The position numbers and the translations under genes are program-made. Below, in pieces: positions 26,715 through 35,200 of a stretch of DNA of 64,000 bases (its first letter is position 1; each line of letters opens with the position of its first letter). The DNA is from Thermocrinis ruber (GTDB lineage: Bacteria; Aquificota; Aquificia; Aquificales; Aquificaceae), in assembly GCF_000512735.1 (NCBI RefSeq), contig NZ_CP007028.1, positions 1,364,001-1,428,000 on the forward strand, in the 5' to 3' direction. The notes beneath the pieces are model-generated. The model was not told the origin of the DNA. It worked only from the letters and a program-made list of their open reading frames with translations, and did no database searches.

Positions 26715-27224
26715 ATGGCTCAAACTGTTAATTTAAAAGGCAATCCTGTTGCCCTTTGTGGTCCCACTTTGCAGGTGGGTCAGAAGGCACCCGAGGCTGT
26801 GGTGGTTACCAAAGACCTTCAGGAAAAGGTTATTGGCGGTGCCAAAGGTGTAGTTCAAGTGATCATAACTGTGCCCTCTTTGGATACTCCCGTTTGCGAG
26901 ACGGAGACCAAAAAGTTCAACGAGCTTATGGGTGGTATGTCTGGGGTGGATGTAACTGTGGTATCTATGGACCTACCCTTTGCTCAAAAGAGGTTTTGCG
27001 AGAGCTTCAACATAGGCAACATAACCGTAGCCTCCGACTTCCGTTATAGGGATATGGAAAAGTACGGCGTTCTAATCTGTGAAGGCGCACTAAAGGGCAT
27101 ACTGGCAAGGGCGGTCTTTGTGGTAGACAAGGAAGGAAACATAGCCTACATCCAACTGGTGCCAGAAATCACCCAAGAGCCCAATTACGAGGAAGTGGTA
27201 GAAAAGGTAAAATCACTACTCTAA
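26715..27224 (+). CDS. tpx: Thiol peroxidase
   Basis: 169-residue atypical 2-Cys peroxiredoxin that reduces peroxides with thioredoxin. The peroxidatic Cys is C61 in PSLDTPVCETE and the resolving Cys is C95 in KRFCESFNI, at the canonical Tpx positions. The ATG at 26715 follows AAGGAGG; an upstream in-frame ATG at 26673 lies before this site and is rejected. A hairpin terminator follows. Probably monocistronic. Confidence 0.96.
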   Translation: MAQTVNLKGNPVALCGPTLQVGQKAPEAVVVTKDLQEKVIGGAKGVVQVIITVPSLDTPVCETETKKFNELMGGMSGVDVTVVSMDLPFAQKRFCESFNIGNITVASDFRYRDMEKYGVLICEGALKGILARAVFVVDKEGNIAYIQLVPEITQEPNYEEVVEKVKSLL

Positions 27225-27230
27225 AACCTT

Positions 27231-27243
27231 CCCCCTCCGGGGG
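27231..27243. terminator. GC-rich hairpin between tpx and the FliK-like gene
   Basis: CCCCC-TCC-GGGGG, a perfect 5-bp G/C stem with a 3-base loop, in the 21 bases between two convergent genes. On the plus strand it is followed by CTTTATAAA; on the minus strand by a stretch ending GGTTTT. The T-runs are short, so it is a modest bidirectional terminator. Confidence 0.6.
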
Positions 27244-27245
27244 CT

Positions 27246-28439
27246 TTATAAATAAAGACTAAACTCCTGTCTATCCTTAACTTGATAGAGGTTTACTTCC
27301 CTTGACCTGCTTCCCCTTTTGTCCTCTTGCCCCTGTCTAAATTCCCACTGCAAGTTTTTACCGTTCAAACTAAGCATCTCCATTCTAAAACCTACCTTAG
27401 AGAGACTTTCTATTAGATTTTGCACCTCTTGGACAGTGGGCGGTCTAAAGTCTCCCCTAAAATCCACCTTAACACTTATGGCATCTTTAATTACCCTTAT
27501 TCTAAAGTCTCCTTCCTCAAGCTTTACATACAAACTCTTAGCCTCGTGAAAAGTGTGGAAGTGCTTTGTATTTTTTACCTCTTGGACATTTTCTATCTTA
27601 TCTTCAAACCTTTGGGGAGAAACTCCCATGTTATAAAGGTGTGAATGTTCTTCCTCTTTTTTGCTCTTTTCTATGGGCGATAACTCAGATTTCTCAACCC
27701 TTTGAGGTAAATCCTCAAGAACATTTTTAGCTACCTTTAAGGAAATAGTAGCAGGATTGTTGCGTAGGTCTGCCTTTGTATACTCTTCCTTTGGATAAAG
27801 CTCAAGTTCCGAACCATCAAAAAATCCCTGTGCAAACTCTTCTGTTTGAGGTTCGTCGCTATTTTTCAAACCATTACCAGCATTAGTTTGGTTAATGTTC
27901 AAAGGGCTTTGTAGTTTCTGGTAATTGGTTAGAATTTGATTTTCTAAGGTTTGATAAGAAATTTTGGTAGAAAACTGTGCGATGTTTACTTTAATGTTTG
28001 AAGCCTCGGGTTTAACTAGGAAAAGCTCATTATTTGTGTCTTGAGATTGTTCTTTCAAGCTTTTAAGCTGTACCAGCAAAGCATTTAACTTTTCTTCGGT
28101 GGATAAGTTTGTATCAGTTCCGTTAAGAACATTGTATGCTTTTGCATTTTCTTCTTCAGAGATCTGTTTAATCTGTCCATAGGCAAACAAGCCAAAGATT
28201 GAGAGGTTAGTTAGAAAGTCGTTGCTCTTTTGCCCCTTGCCAGTCGTTGGAGCTTCTTTCCCTTTCTCTTGAACTTTCAAAGAACCCTCAGGAGTTATGG
28301 CCGGGTTGAAAGAGATATCAGCAGCTTTTATTAAATTCAAAACATCCTCAAAGTTTGACGCTTGGGATGACGGATTAAAGCCAACACCCTTTTTTCCAAT
28401 GTTTAGCTCTGCCTTGTTTAGCTCCCCCGTTATTCTCAT
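27246..28439 (-). CDS. FliK-like flagellar hook-length control candidate
   Basis: 397 residues, of which the first 290 are polar, Gln/Asn/Ser/Lys-rich and low in hydrophobic content, consistent with an extended secreted ruler. The last 110 include ISVKVDFRGDFRPPTVQEVQ and LIESLSKVGFRMEMLSLNG, which resemble the compact C-terminal domain of FliK (alternating beta strands and a helix). No other flagellar gene lies nearby. The assignment rests on the shape of the C-terminus and composition and is tentative. Confidence 0.45.
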   Translation of the reverse strand: MRITGELNKAELNIGKKGVGFNPSSQASNFEDVLNLIKAADISFNPAITPEGSLKVQEKGKEAPTTGKGQKSNDFLTNLSIFGLFAYGQIKQISEEENAKAYNVLNGTDTNLSTEEKLNALLVQLKSLKEQSQDTNNELFLVKPEASNIKVNIAQFSTKISYQTLENQILTNYQKLQSPLNINQTNAGNGLKNSDEPQTEEFAQGFFDGSELELYPKEEYTKADLRNNPATISLKVAKNVLEDLPQRVEKSELSPIEKSKKEEEHSHLYNMGVSPQRFEDKIENVQEVKNTKHFHTFHEAKSLYVKLEEGDFRIRVIKDAISVKVDFRGDFRPPTVQEVQNLIESLSKVGFRMEMLSLNGKNLQWEFRQGQEDKRGSRSREVNLYQVKDRQEFSLYL

Positions 28440-28462
28440 TCTTGAATGTATAATTTAACCCG

Positions 28463-31072
28463 ATGAGAGTTTTTAGTCAATTGCTTTTTCCCCTTAGCCT
28501 TTTCTTACCCATAACTGCCTTTTCTGAGGTAGTTATCCTTTCCAACTATCCTCTACCAAAAAATAACTTTGAGAGCTTGGTTAGTGAAGAAAACTACCAA
28601 ACAATCGTGGAAATTCTTAAAAGTTTGGATGAAGTAAAAAATGTAACCGTTGAGGAAAAGGATGGACAAATAACCATTAAAGTGGAGAGGTATCCAATAC
28701 TAAAAAGCGTGAAAGTAAAAGGTAATGTAGCGGTTTGGAAGGATGAAATTTTGAACTATTTGACCCTCTATGAGGGCGCACCTCTAAAGGAAACGGACCC
28801 TAAAAGCTTAGAGGATAAACTTAAAGAGCTGTACAGAGAGAAGGGCTATATTGAGGCAAAGACGAAGGTAAATATAAAAATTGACGAGCTTGGGTTTGCT
28901 TCCATTGAGATAGAAGTGAAGGAGGGAGATGTTTTTTTCATCGGTGGAGGAGTTTACAAGGGCTCCAGCTTAGACCCAAGCTTTTTGGATGAACGCTTGG
29001 GAATTATAAAAGGAAAGGTAGCCAAGGAGGGAGAACTTTCAAGGAAAGTTTTTGACCTGCAGGATATATACTTATCCCTTGGCTTTTGGGACAGCTTTGT
29101 TTACTATGAAGGACTGCAAAGGGCTAAGATGGAAAAGCCCTTTTGGAGGGTCCTTCTGCCCACAGACCCAAGCATTGAAAGGCGACCCCTAAGGCTTATA
29201 GGCGCCTTGGCGGAGGGCATTAAAAACCTTTTCAGCCATCCTATAAGCACACTAAAGGCAATATCAGGTAAGGGAAAATTAGCCTATCCCGTTTTTTATG
29301 TCTATGAGGGGACAAGATATCAAGCTTTTTTTGAGGGAAATAGCTTTTTTAGTCCACAGGAACTGTTGAAAATTTCAGGACTTCCTCAAAAGGGAATAGA
29401 CATATTTTCCTTGGAAGAGGCTAAAGAAAGCATAGTAAATGCCTATCAATCAAAGGGTTTTTTTGATGTAGAGGTAGAATACAAGCAAGAAGGAGAGACA
29501 ATATTCTTTTCCATTAAAGAAGGTCAAAGATACAATGCTATTGTAAATGGTCAAACCCTGCCATACGATGAGGAAGAGTTAAAGAAAGAAGTAGAAAAAA
29601 CGATAGAACAATTAAAAGCACAAGGCTATATACTTGCAGAAGGAGAGATTAAAACAAACATTGATAAAGACAAAAAATTAGTAAACGTATCCTTTGATAT
29701 AAACAAGGGCAAAAAACAAATACTTAAGGCTATAAACTATATTGGCAACAACAAAGATATAGCAAAAATTTTTAGAGAAGTTAATAAGAAATTGCCAGCT
29801 ATCTATGATTCGGCTTTGATAGAGCAGTTGAACTTAAGAATAGAAAAATACCTTAAAGGCAATGGTTATATGGAGGGTAGCTTTGAGGCAGAGGTTATGT
29901 TGGAGGAAGAGGAGGATGTCATAAACTACATATACACCTATAAAGTTTCAGAGGGGCCTAGATACAAAGCGGGCTTGGACCTTTACTACGGCACTAAAAT
30001 CACTAGCAATAGGGAACTCTCTTACATGACAGTTCGGGAAGAATTTTACTCGGAGAAAACTTTAGACGAAACCTTATACAACTTTATAAGTAGCAATCTC
30101 TTTATTGGTGTAAAGATAGATACCTTTATAGATACGGATAAAAAGCAGGTGCATCGGCTAATAAAACTGCAAGAAGACAAAAGAGGTTTTTATGACCTTG
30201 GAGTGGGTTATAACTCTCAAGAAGGTTTGATTTTGGACCTAACATTGGGTTTAAAAAATCTATTTGGTATAGGTCTGTCCTCCATCTTAAACTACAAAAG
30301 TAGTGAAAAAAGAGAAACATACAGTTTAAATTTTGAAGATCCTTTCCTCTTTACGCGAAAGCTTTGGTTTAAAAGCAATGTTTTTAAGGACTATCAGGAA
30401 CGCAGAGTATTTACCTTAAACACTCAGGGTTTTGCCCTCAGCATGGGTTATAGGATAACCAGATATACCTCCTTTGGTCCATTCTTTTCTATCTCTGATA
30501 ACCGATACTTAGGGACAAGTGCAAGGCTTAATAAATACGGTTTATTTCTTTTGAGGGAGTACAAAGACGACATTTTCAACCCTCGTAGGGTGCATTACAA
30601 CAGCTTGAACCTTTTAAAGGCTTCTGGAGATCTCAATTATACAAAAGTAGAACTTAACACCTTTTACTTCATTCCCATAACCACAAACTTAAACTTGAGC
30701 TTCAAGGTCTCCGGAGGCTCCGCTTGGGGCTCGGTGCCCATATTTGACAGGTATTTTTTGGGTGGATTAACCAACCTAAGGGGCTACTCTTACGAGGAAG
30801 TGGGAAGTCCAACGGGTGGAAAATCTTTTGTCTTTGGTAGGGTAGAGTTGGAGGTGCCGTTGAAGGGTTCCTTTGTTTTTGTACCTTTCTATGATGTGGG
30901 AGGGGTGGGAGAATCTTCCAACCGATTACCAAGAGATATAAAACATAGCTTTGGCTTTGGAGGTGGCGTAAAAACACCCGTGGGACCCATAAGATTAGAT
31001 TTAGCCTTTCCCGGAGAAAGGGACTTTTTAAAAAAGTTCAAACTTTACCTGTCTGTTGGATATATCTACTGA
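28463..31072 (+). CDS. bamA: BamA/Omp85-family outer membrane assembly protein
   Basis: 869 residues. Signal peptide MRVFSQLLFPLSLFLPITAFS, then about 500 residues of POTRA-like beta-alpha repeats (for example IKVERYPILKSVKVKGN and ALIEQLNLRIEKYLKGNGY), then a 16-strand barrel. The loop-6 signature FLGGLTNLRGYSYEEVG and a terminal aromatic (SVGYIY) are present. As the only Omp85 seen it may be BamA, but a TamA-type paralogue cannot be excluded. A TATAAT (28449-28454) ends 8 bases before the ATG. The 3' end overlaps galU by 35 bases. Confidence 0.85.
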   Translation: MRVFSQLLFPLSLFLPITAFSEVVILSNYPLPKNNFESLVSEENYQTIVEILKSLDEVKNVTVEEKDGQITIKVERYPILKSVKVKGNVAVWKDEILNYLTLYEGAPLKETDPKSLEDKLKELYREKGYIEAKTKVNIKIDELGFASIEIEVKEGDVFFIGGGVYKGSSLDPSFLDERLGIIKGKVAKEGELSRKVFDLQDIYLSLGFWDSFVYYEGLQRAKMEKPFWRVLLPTDPSIERRPLRLIGALAEGIKNLFSHPISTLKAISGKGKLAYPVFYVYEGTRYQAFFEGNSFFSPQELLKISGLPQKGIDIFSLEEAKESIVNAYQSKGFFDVEVEYKQEGETIFFSIKEGQRYNAIVNGQTLPYDEEELKKEVEKTIEQLKAQGYILAEGEIKTNIDKDKKLVNVSFDINKGKKQILKAINYIGNNKDIAKIFREVNKKLPAIYDSALIEQLNLRIEKYLKGNGYMEGSFEAEVMLEEEEDVINYIYTYKVSEGPRYKAGLDLYYGTKITSNRELSYMTVREEFYSEKTLDETLYNFISSNLFIGVKIDTFIDTDKKQVHRLIKLQEDKRGFYDLGVGYNSQEGLILDLTLGLKNLFGIGLSSILNYKSSEKRETYSLNFEDPFLFTRKLWFKSNVFKDYQERRVFTLNTQGFALSMGYRITRYTSFGPFFSISDNRYLGTSARLNKYGLFLLREYKDDIFNPRRVHYNSLNLLKASGDLNYTKVELNTFYFIPITTNLNLSFKVSGGSAWGSVPIFDRYFLGGLTNLRGYSYEEVGSPTGGKSFVFGRVELEVPLKGSFVFVPFYDVGGVGESSNRLPRDIKHSFGFGGGVKTPVGPIRLDLAFPGERDFLKKFKLYLSVGYIY

Positions 31073-31925
31073 CCACACCTTCAAGAAATTTTAGAAACTC
31101 ATCCCGAATGTCGCTTCTCTTTAAGGCAAACTCCACAAGGGTGGTGAGGTATCCAAGGGGTGTTCCGGTATCATACACCTTTGCGTCTATCTTTAGGGCA
31201 TAAACCACTTCTTCTTCAAGCAAAAGCCTTATGGCATCTGTTAGCTGTATCTCTCCCCCCTTGCCGGGTGGTGTGATCTTTAGTTTTTCAAAGATTTTTG
31301 GAGTAAAAAGGTATCTACCGACTATGGCAAGGTTTGAGGGTGCTTCCTCCTCTTTTGGCTTTTCTATAAGGTCATCTATGAGGTATATATCTTCCTCTAT
31401 TAGCTTTCCATCCACTATGCCGTATTTGCTTACATCCTTTCTATCTACCTCAAAGACTGCCACTACGCTTTTGCCAAACCTTTCGTATATTTCCAACATG
31501 CGTTTTATTACGTTTTTCTCGCCTTCAATAATCACATCACCCAGGGCCACTATGAAAGGCTCGTTTCCAACTACGGGTTCAGAGACAAGAACCGCATGAC
31601 CAAGACCTAACTGTTCCTTTTGCCTTACGTAGATTGGGTTGGTAAGCCTGCTAATTTCCCTTATGTTTTTTAGAAGTTCTTCTTTACCCATCTGTTCTAA
31701 GTGTTTTTCAAGGTCTGTGTTTATATCAAAGTAGTGTTCAATGGGTCTTTTGTGTCTTCCTGTAACAAATATTATGTTTTCTACGCCCGCATGCAGGCAC
31801 TCCTCCACTATGAACTGGATCACTGGCTTGTCAATTATCGGGAACATCTCCTTGGGCATAGCTTTGGTAGCGGGTAAGAACCTCGTTCCCCACCCTGCCA
31901 CTGGCAAAACTGCTTTTCTTACCAT
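31038..31925 (-). CDS. galU: UTP-glucose-1-phosphate uridylyltransferase
   Basis: 295 residues, GalU family, forms UDP-glucose for cell envelope polysaccharides. The nucleotide-binding VLPVAGWGTRFLPATKAMPKEM, the acceptor region VTGRHKRPIEHYFD and the metal region VALGDVIIEGEK are seen. A TAGAAT box on this strand (31933-31938) lies 7 bases before the ATG and there is no Shine-Dalgarno. Divergent from the cyclopropane synthase gene, convergent with and overlapping bamA. Confidence 0.95.
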   Translation of the reverse strand: MVRKAVLPVAGWGTRFLPATKAMPKEMFPIIDKPVIQFIVEECLHAGVENIIFVTGRHKRPIEHYFDINTDLEKHLEQMGKEELLKNIREISRLTNPIYVRQKEQLGLGHAVLVSEPVVGNEPFIVALGDVIIEGEKNVIKRMLEIYERFGKSVVAVFEVDRKDVSKYGIVDGKLIEEDIYLIDDLIEKPKEEEAPSNLAIVGRYLFTPKIFEKLKITPPGKGGEIQLTDAIRLLLEEEVVYALKIDAKVYDTGTPLGYLTTLVEFALKRSDIRDEFLKFLEGVVSRYIQQTGKV

Positions 31926-31955
31926 AAATTTTATTCTAACACGGAGGGTGGAAAA

Positions 31956-33137
31956 ATGATAGAAAACTTGGTAAAAGATTTGGCAAAATTTGTTGAAGGT
32001 GGTCTATCTGTGGAGCTTTACGATGGCAGGGTTATTGGGGAGGGCAAGTGCAAAGTGGTGGTGAAGGACCCAAAGGTTATAAGGGATATAATCAAGGACC
32101 CGGAGATGGGCTTTGGTGAGCATTATATGAAAGGAAACATTCAGATAATTGGAGACTTGGAAAAGTTCCTCCGCGGTTGCACGAAGTATTTGAAGGATGG
32201 AGGAGAAAAGTTAAGGTTTATGCCACTCAGATCCCTATTAAAAATATTAGGGCTGTTGAAGTTTGTAGAAGAGAAGGAAGTTCAAAGGCACTACGACCTT
32301 GGGAACGACTTTTACAGTCTTTGGCTTGACAGTTCTATGACATACTCCTGTGCTTTTTTTAAGTCTCCCGATTGCACCTTAGAGGAGGCGCAGGAGGAAA
32401 AAAGAAGGATCATATACGAAAAGCTACAACTATCGGAAGGAGACAGGCTTTTGGACATTGGGTGCGGGTGGGGTTCTATAATCCTTGAATCCGCCAAGCT
32501 TTATCCGATAACTACAGTAGGAATAACCCTTTCAAAAAACCAGTATGAGTATGTAAAGGAAAGGATAAAACAGGAGGGACTTGAAGGTAGGGTAGAGGTT
32601 TACCTGATGCATTATGAAGACCTTCCCAAGTTAGGTTTAAAGTTCAACAAGGTTGTCTCCGTTGGCATGTTTGAACATGTGGGTAAGGGAAGGCACAGAA
32701 AGTTCTTTGAGGTGGTGTCAAAAATAATGGAAGATGGGGGACTGTTTTTGCTACACACCATAGGGAAGGTTCATCCTTCTTCGCAAAGCAGGTGGATAAG
32801 AAAATACATATTCCCCGGTGGCTACCTTCCTTCCATAGAGGAAGTGCTAAGGGCAGTAAGGCACTTAGACTTTAACCTGATTGACATAGACGATTGGAGG
32901 CTTCACTACTACTTTACCCTTAAGGAGTGGCTAAGAAGGTTCTACTCTGTGGGTGATTATGTAAAAGAAAAGTATGGAGAAGAGTTTTTTAGAATGTGGG
33001 AATTGTACTTGGTGGCATCTGCAGTTTCCTTTTACAACGGTAGCAATCATCTCTTCCAGTTTCTCTTTTCCAAGGGTGTTGTCAATAACTATCCAGTTAT
33101 GAGGAGGAGTTTCCTTCAGCCTCTGTTGATGGCTTGA
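31956..33137 (+). CDS. Cyclopropane-fatty-acyl-phospholipid synthase family methyltransferase
   Basis: 393 residues, SAM-dependent Cfa family. N-terminal lipid-binding domain (about 1-100) and methyltransferase domain with the SAM loop LLDIGCGWGSIILE, QRHYDLGNDFYSLWLDSSMTYSCAFF and FEHVGKGRHRKFF, all typical of Cfa. It would modify double bonds of membrane phospholipids. A Shine-Dalgarno (GGAGGG) precedes the ATG. Its last 22 bases overlap the convergent ATPase gene. Confidence 0.9.
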   Translation: MIENLVKDLAKFVEGGLSVELYDGRVIGEGKCKVVVKDPKVIRDIIKDPEMGFGEHYMKGNIQIIGDLEKFLRGCTKYLKDGGEKLRFMPLRSLLKILGLLKFVEEKEVQRHYDLGNDFYSLWLDSSMTYSCAFFKSPDCTLEEAQEEKRRIIYEKLQLSEGDRLLDIGCGWGSIILESAKLYPITTVGITLSKNQYEYVKERIKQEGLEGRVEVYLMHYEDLPKLGLKFNKVVSVGMFEHVGKGRHRKFFEVVSKIMEDGGLFLLHTIGKVHPSSQSRWIRKYIFPGGYLPSIEEVLRAVRHLDFNLIDIDDWRLHYYFTLKEWLRRFYSVGDYVKEKYGEEFFRMWELYLVASAVSFYNGSNHLFQFLFSKGVVNNYPVMRRSFLQPLLMA

Positions 33138-33880
33138 AGTTCTCCAAGCCCGCTTCTTAAAAACTCCCTCACAAAGGGGTCTTGGCTTTCCAGAACCTCC
33201 TGTGGTGTGCCTATTAAAACAACCTCACCTTCCCTTAGGATCATAATTCTGTCTGAAATGGTGAAGGCAGAGACCATGTCGTGGGAGACTACCAGGGCAG
33301 TGGATGAGGTTTTGTCTCTAAGTTCTTTTATTAGGTTGTCTATTAACCTGCTCGTTATAGGGTCTAAGCCGGAGGTAGGCTCATCGTAGATTACCAGCTT
33401 GGGTTGTGTAGCTATAGCCCGGGCTATTCCTACCCTTTTTTTCATACCGCCGGAGAGTTCAGAGGGATAAAGCTCAAGGGTATGTTCTCCCAAACCTACC
33501 ATCTTTAGGTAAGTGAGGGCTATTTCTTTTAGTTCTTCTTCTTTCATGTTAGAATGTTCTAAGTAATAAAAAACCACATTCTCCCAGACTTTCAGACTGT
33601 CAAAAAGGGCTGCACCCTGAAAAACGTAGCCGATCTCTTTCCTTAGACCATTTAGCTCCAATGGATTTATTTGGGTTAGGTCTTTCCCAAAGACCTTTAT
33701 GCTTCCGCTGGTGGGCTTTAACAGCCCCACTATGCACTTGGTGATTGTAGTTTTACCGCTTCCGCTACCACCAAGTATGGTAAATATCTCGCCCCTATTA
33801 ATCTTAAAGGAGACATTCTTTAAAATGTGCCTGCCTTCTATGATTAAGTTGAGGTTTTCCACTTCTACTACTGGTTCCAT
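33116..33880 (-). CDS. ABC ATPase, MlaF/Ttg2A-like
   Basis: 254 residues, the ATPase of phospholipid-trafficking (Mla-type) ABC systems. Walker A ILGGSGSGKTT, Q-loop GYVFQGAALFDSLKVWENV (typical of MlaF), signature LSGGMKKRVGIARA, Walker B LVIYDEPTSGLDP and switch His SHDM. The permease MlaE and the MCE protein MlaD are not adjacent in the window. Divergent from the sulfur-carrier gene across 25 bases. Confidence 0.85.
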   Translation of the reverse strand: MEPVVEVENLNLIIEGRHILKNVSFKINRGEIFTILGGSGSGKTTITKCIVGLLKPTSGSIKVFGKDLTQINPLELNGLRKEIGYVFQGAALFDSLKVWENVVFYYLEHSNMKEEELKEIALTYLKMVGLGEHTLELYPSELSGGMKKRVGIARAIATQPKLVIYDEPTSGLDPITSRLIDNLIKELRDKTSSTALVVSHDMVSAFTISDRIMILREGEVVLIGTPQEVLESQDPFVREFLRSGLGELQAINRG

Positions 33881-33890
33881 AGCCTCTTAT

Positions 33891-33898
33891 AGTATAAT
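33891..33898. promoter_or_regulatory. Overlapping divergent -10 boxes (MlaF-like / sulfur carrier)
   Basis: In the 25-bp gap, TATAAT on the plus strand (33893-33898) ends 7 bases before the ATG at 33906, and TATACT on the minus strand (plus 33891-33896) lies 10 bases before the ATG at 33880. The two boxes overlap by four bases, so the two genes probably cannot be initiated at the same time. Neither gene has a Shine-Dalgarno. Confidence 0.5.
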
Positions 33899-33905
33899 AT
33901 TTGCC

Positions 33906-34184
33906 ATGGCTGTGATAGTTAGAGTTCCTACACCCCTTAGAAGGCTTACAAACGGACAGGGTGAAGTGCAGGTGGAAGCCCATACCATCAGAGAGGCTGT
34001 GGAAAAGCTGGAGAGCCTTTATCCGGGCTTTAAGGAGCGCCTTTTGGATGAGAACGGAGAGTTGAGAAAGTTTGTCAATATCTACCTCAACGACGAGGAC
34101 ATAAGGTTCCTGAAGGGTATAGACACAGAACTGAAAGACGGAGATGTGCTCTCTATTGTGCCCGCCATAGCTGGGGGCTTTTAA
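33906..34184 (+). CDS. MoaD/ThiS-family ubiquitin-like sulfur carrier ending in GGF
   Basis: 92 residues from ATG 33906 (MAVIVRVPTPLRRLTNGQ), the layout of stand-alone ThiS/MoaD-like proteins with LKDGDVLSIVPAIAGG at the end. The Gly-Gly needed for adenylation (G90-G91) is followed by one extra residue, F92, before the TAA. A tail beyond Gly-Gly must be removed before thiocarboxylate formation; JAMM proteases do this in related systems, and one is encoded at 52110-52526. The acceptor pathway (cysteine, tungsten/molybdopterin, tRNA thiolation) is unknown. Confidence 0.85.
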   Translation: MAVIVRVPTPLRRLTNGQGEVQVEAHTIREAVEKLESLYPGFKERLLDENGELRKFVNIYLNDEDIRFLKGIDTELKDGDVLSIVPAIAGGF

Positions 34185-34186
34185 CC

Positions 34187-35200
34187 TTGAGGGAATTTCT
34201 AAAGAAGCTTTCTGAGTTCAAGGACCTGACCAAAGGAGAGATAATTCAGTGCCTTGAGGATATCACAGAGGGGAGGGCTACCGACGCCCAGATAGGTGCT
34301 TTCATAATGGCTATGAAGATGAAGGGGGAGACGGTAGAGGAGTTGGAGGGCGCTGCGAGCTTTTTCAGAGAAAAAGCCACTAAGGTGAATGTGGAGGACC
34401 CGGATAACCTGGTGGACACTTGCGGAACGGGTGGAGATCTTTCGGATACCTTCAATGTATCCACCATAACCGCCTTTGTGTTGGCGGGTGCGGGTATAAG
34501 GGTAGCAAAGCATGGCAATAGGTCTGTCTCTTCAAAAAGCGGTAGTGCGGACCTTTTAGAGTTTTTGGGTGCAAAGATAGACCTGGGACCAGAGCAGGTT
34601 AAGAGGATGATAGAGGAGATAGGCATAGGCTTTATGTTCGCACCCCTCTTCCACCCTGCCATGAAGAGGGTGGTGGGTCCCAGAAGGGAGGTGGGTATAA
34701 GGTCCCTTTTCAACCTTATAGGTCCTCTATCCAATCCGGCGGGTGCCAAAAGGCAACTTTTGGGAGTTTTTTCAGACCAGTTTGTGGAAAAAGTAGCCCA
34801 CGTTTTGCTTAGGCTTGGTGTAAAAAGGGCGGTGGTGGTGCACGGGAAGGATGGTATTGACGAGGTTTCTATATCCGCCCCTACTACCGTGGCGGAGGTA
34901 AGTGGTGGAGAGGTACGCGTATACGAATTTACACCGGAGGAGCTTGGTTTTAGGCGTTATCCTATAGACTACATAAAAGTAAAATCTGTGGAGGAAAGCG
35001 CAAAGGTGGCTATGTCCGTTTTAAAGGGAGAACCATCTCCCGCCCTTGATATGGTTCTTTTGAACTCCGCCTTTGGGGTGTTTGTTTCTGGTATGGTTGA
35101 TGATTTAAAAACCGCCTTGGAGGTGGCAAGGGACTCCATAAAAAGTGGTAAAGCCCAAAGGAAACTCTCCGAGTTTATTGATCTATCAAAAAGGCTTTAA
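34187..35200 (+). CDS. trpD: Anthranilate phosphoribosyltransferase
   Basis: Second enzyme of tryptophan synthesis. 337 residues. GTGGD in VDTCGTGGDLSDTFNVST, KHGNRSVSSKSGSADLLE and GPLSNPA are family signatures. The start is TTG at 34187, 2 bases after the sulfur-carrier stop; no suitable ATG lies near. No other trp gene is in the window, in line with the scattered biosynthetic genes of this lineage. It overlaps mqnA by 1 base (TAATG). Confidence 0.94.
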   Translation: MREFLKKLSEFKDLTKGEIIQCLEDITEGRATDAQIGAFIMAMKMKGETVEELEGAASFFREKATKVNVEDPDNLVDTCGTGGDLSDTFNVSTITAFVLAGAGIRVAKHGNRSVSSKSGSADLLEFLGAKIDLGPEQVKRMIEEIGIGFMFAPLFHPAMKRVVGPRREVGIRSLFNLIGPLSNPAGAKRQLLGVFSDQFVEKVAHVLLRLGVKRAVVVHGKDGIDEVSISAPTTVAEVSGGEVRVYEFTPEELGFRRYPIDYIKVKSVEESAKVAMSVLKGEPSPALDMVLLNSAFGVFVSGMVDDLKTALEVARDSIKSGKAQRKLSEFIDLSKRL

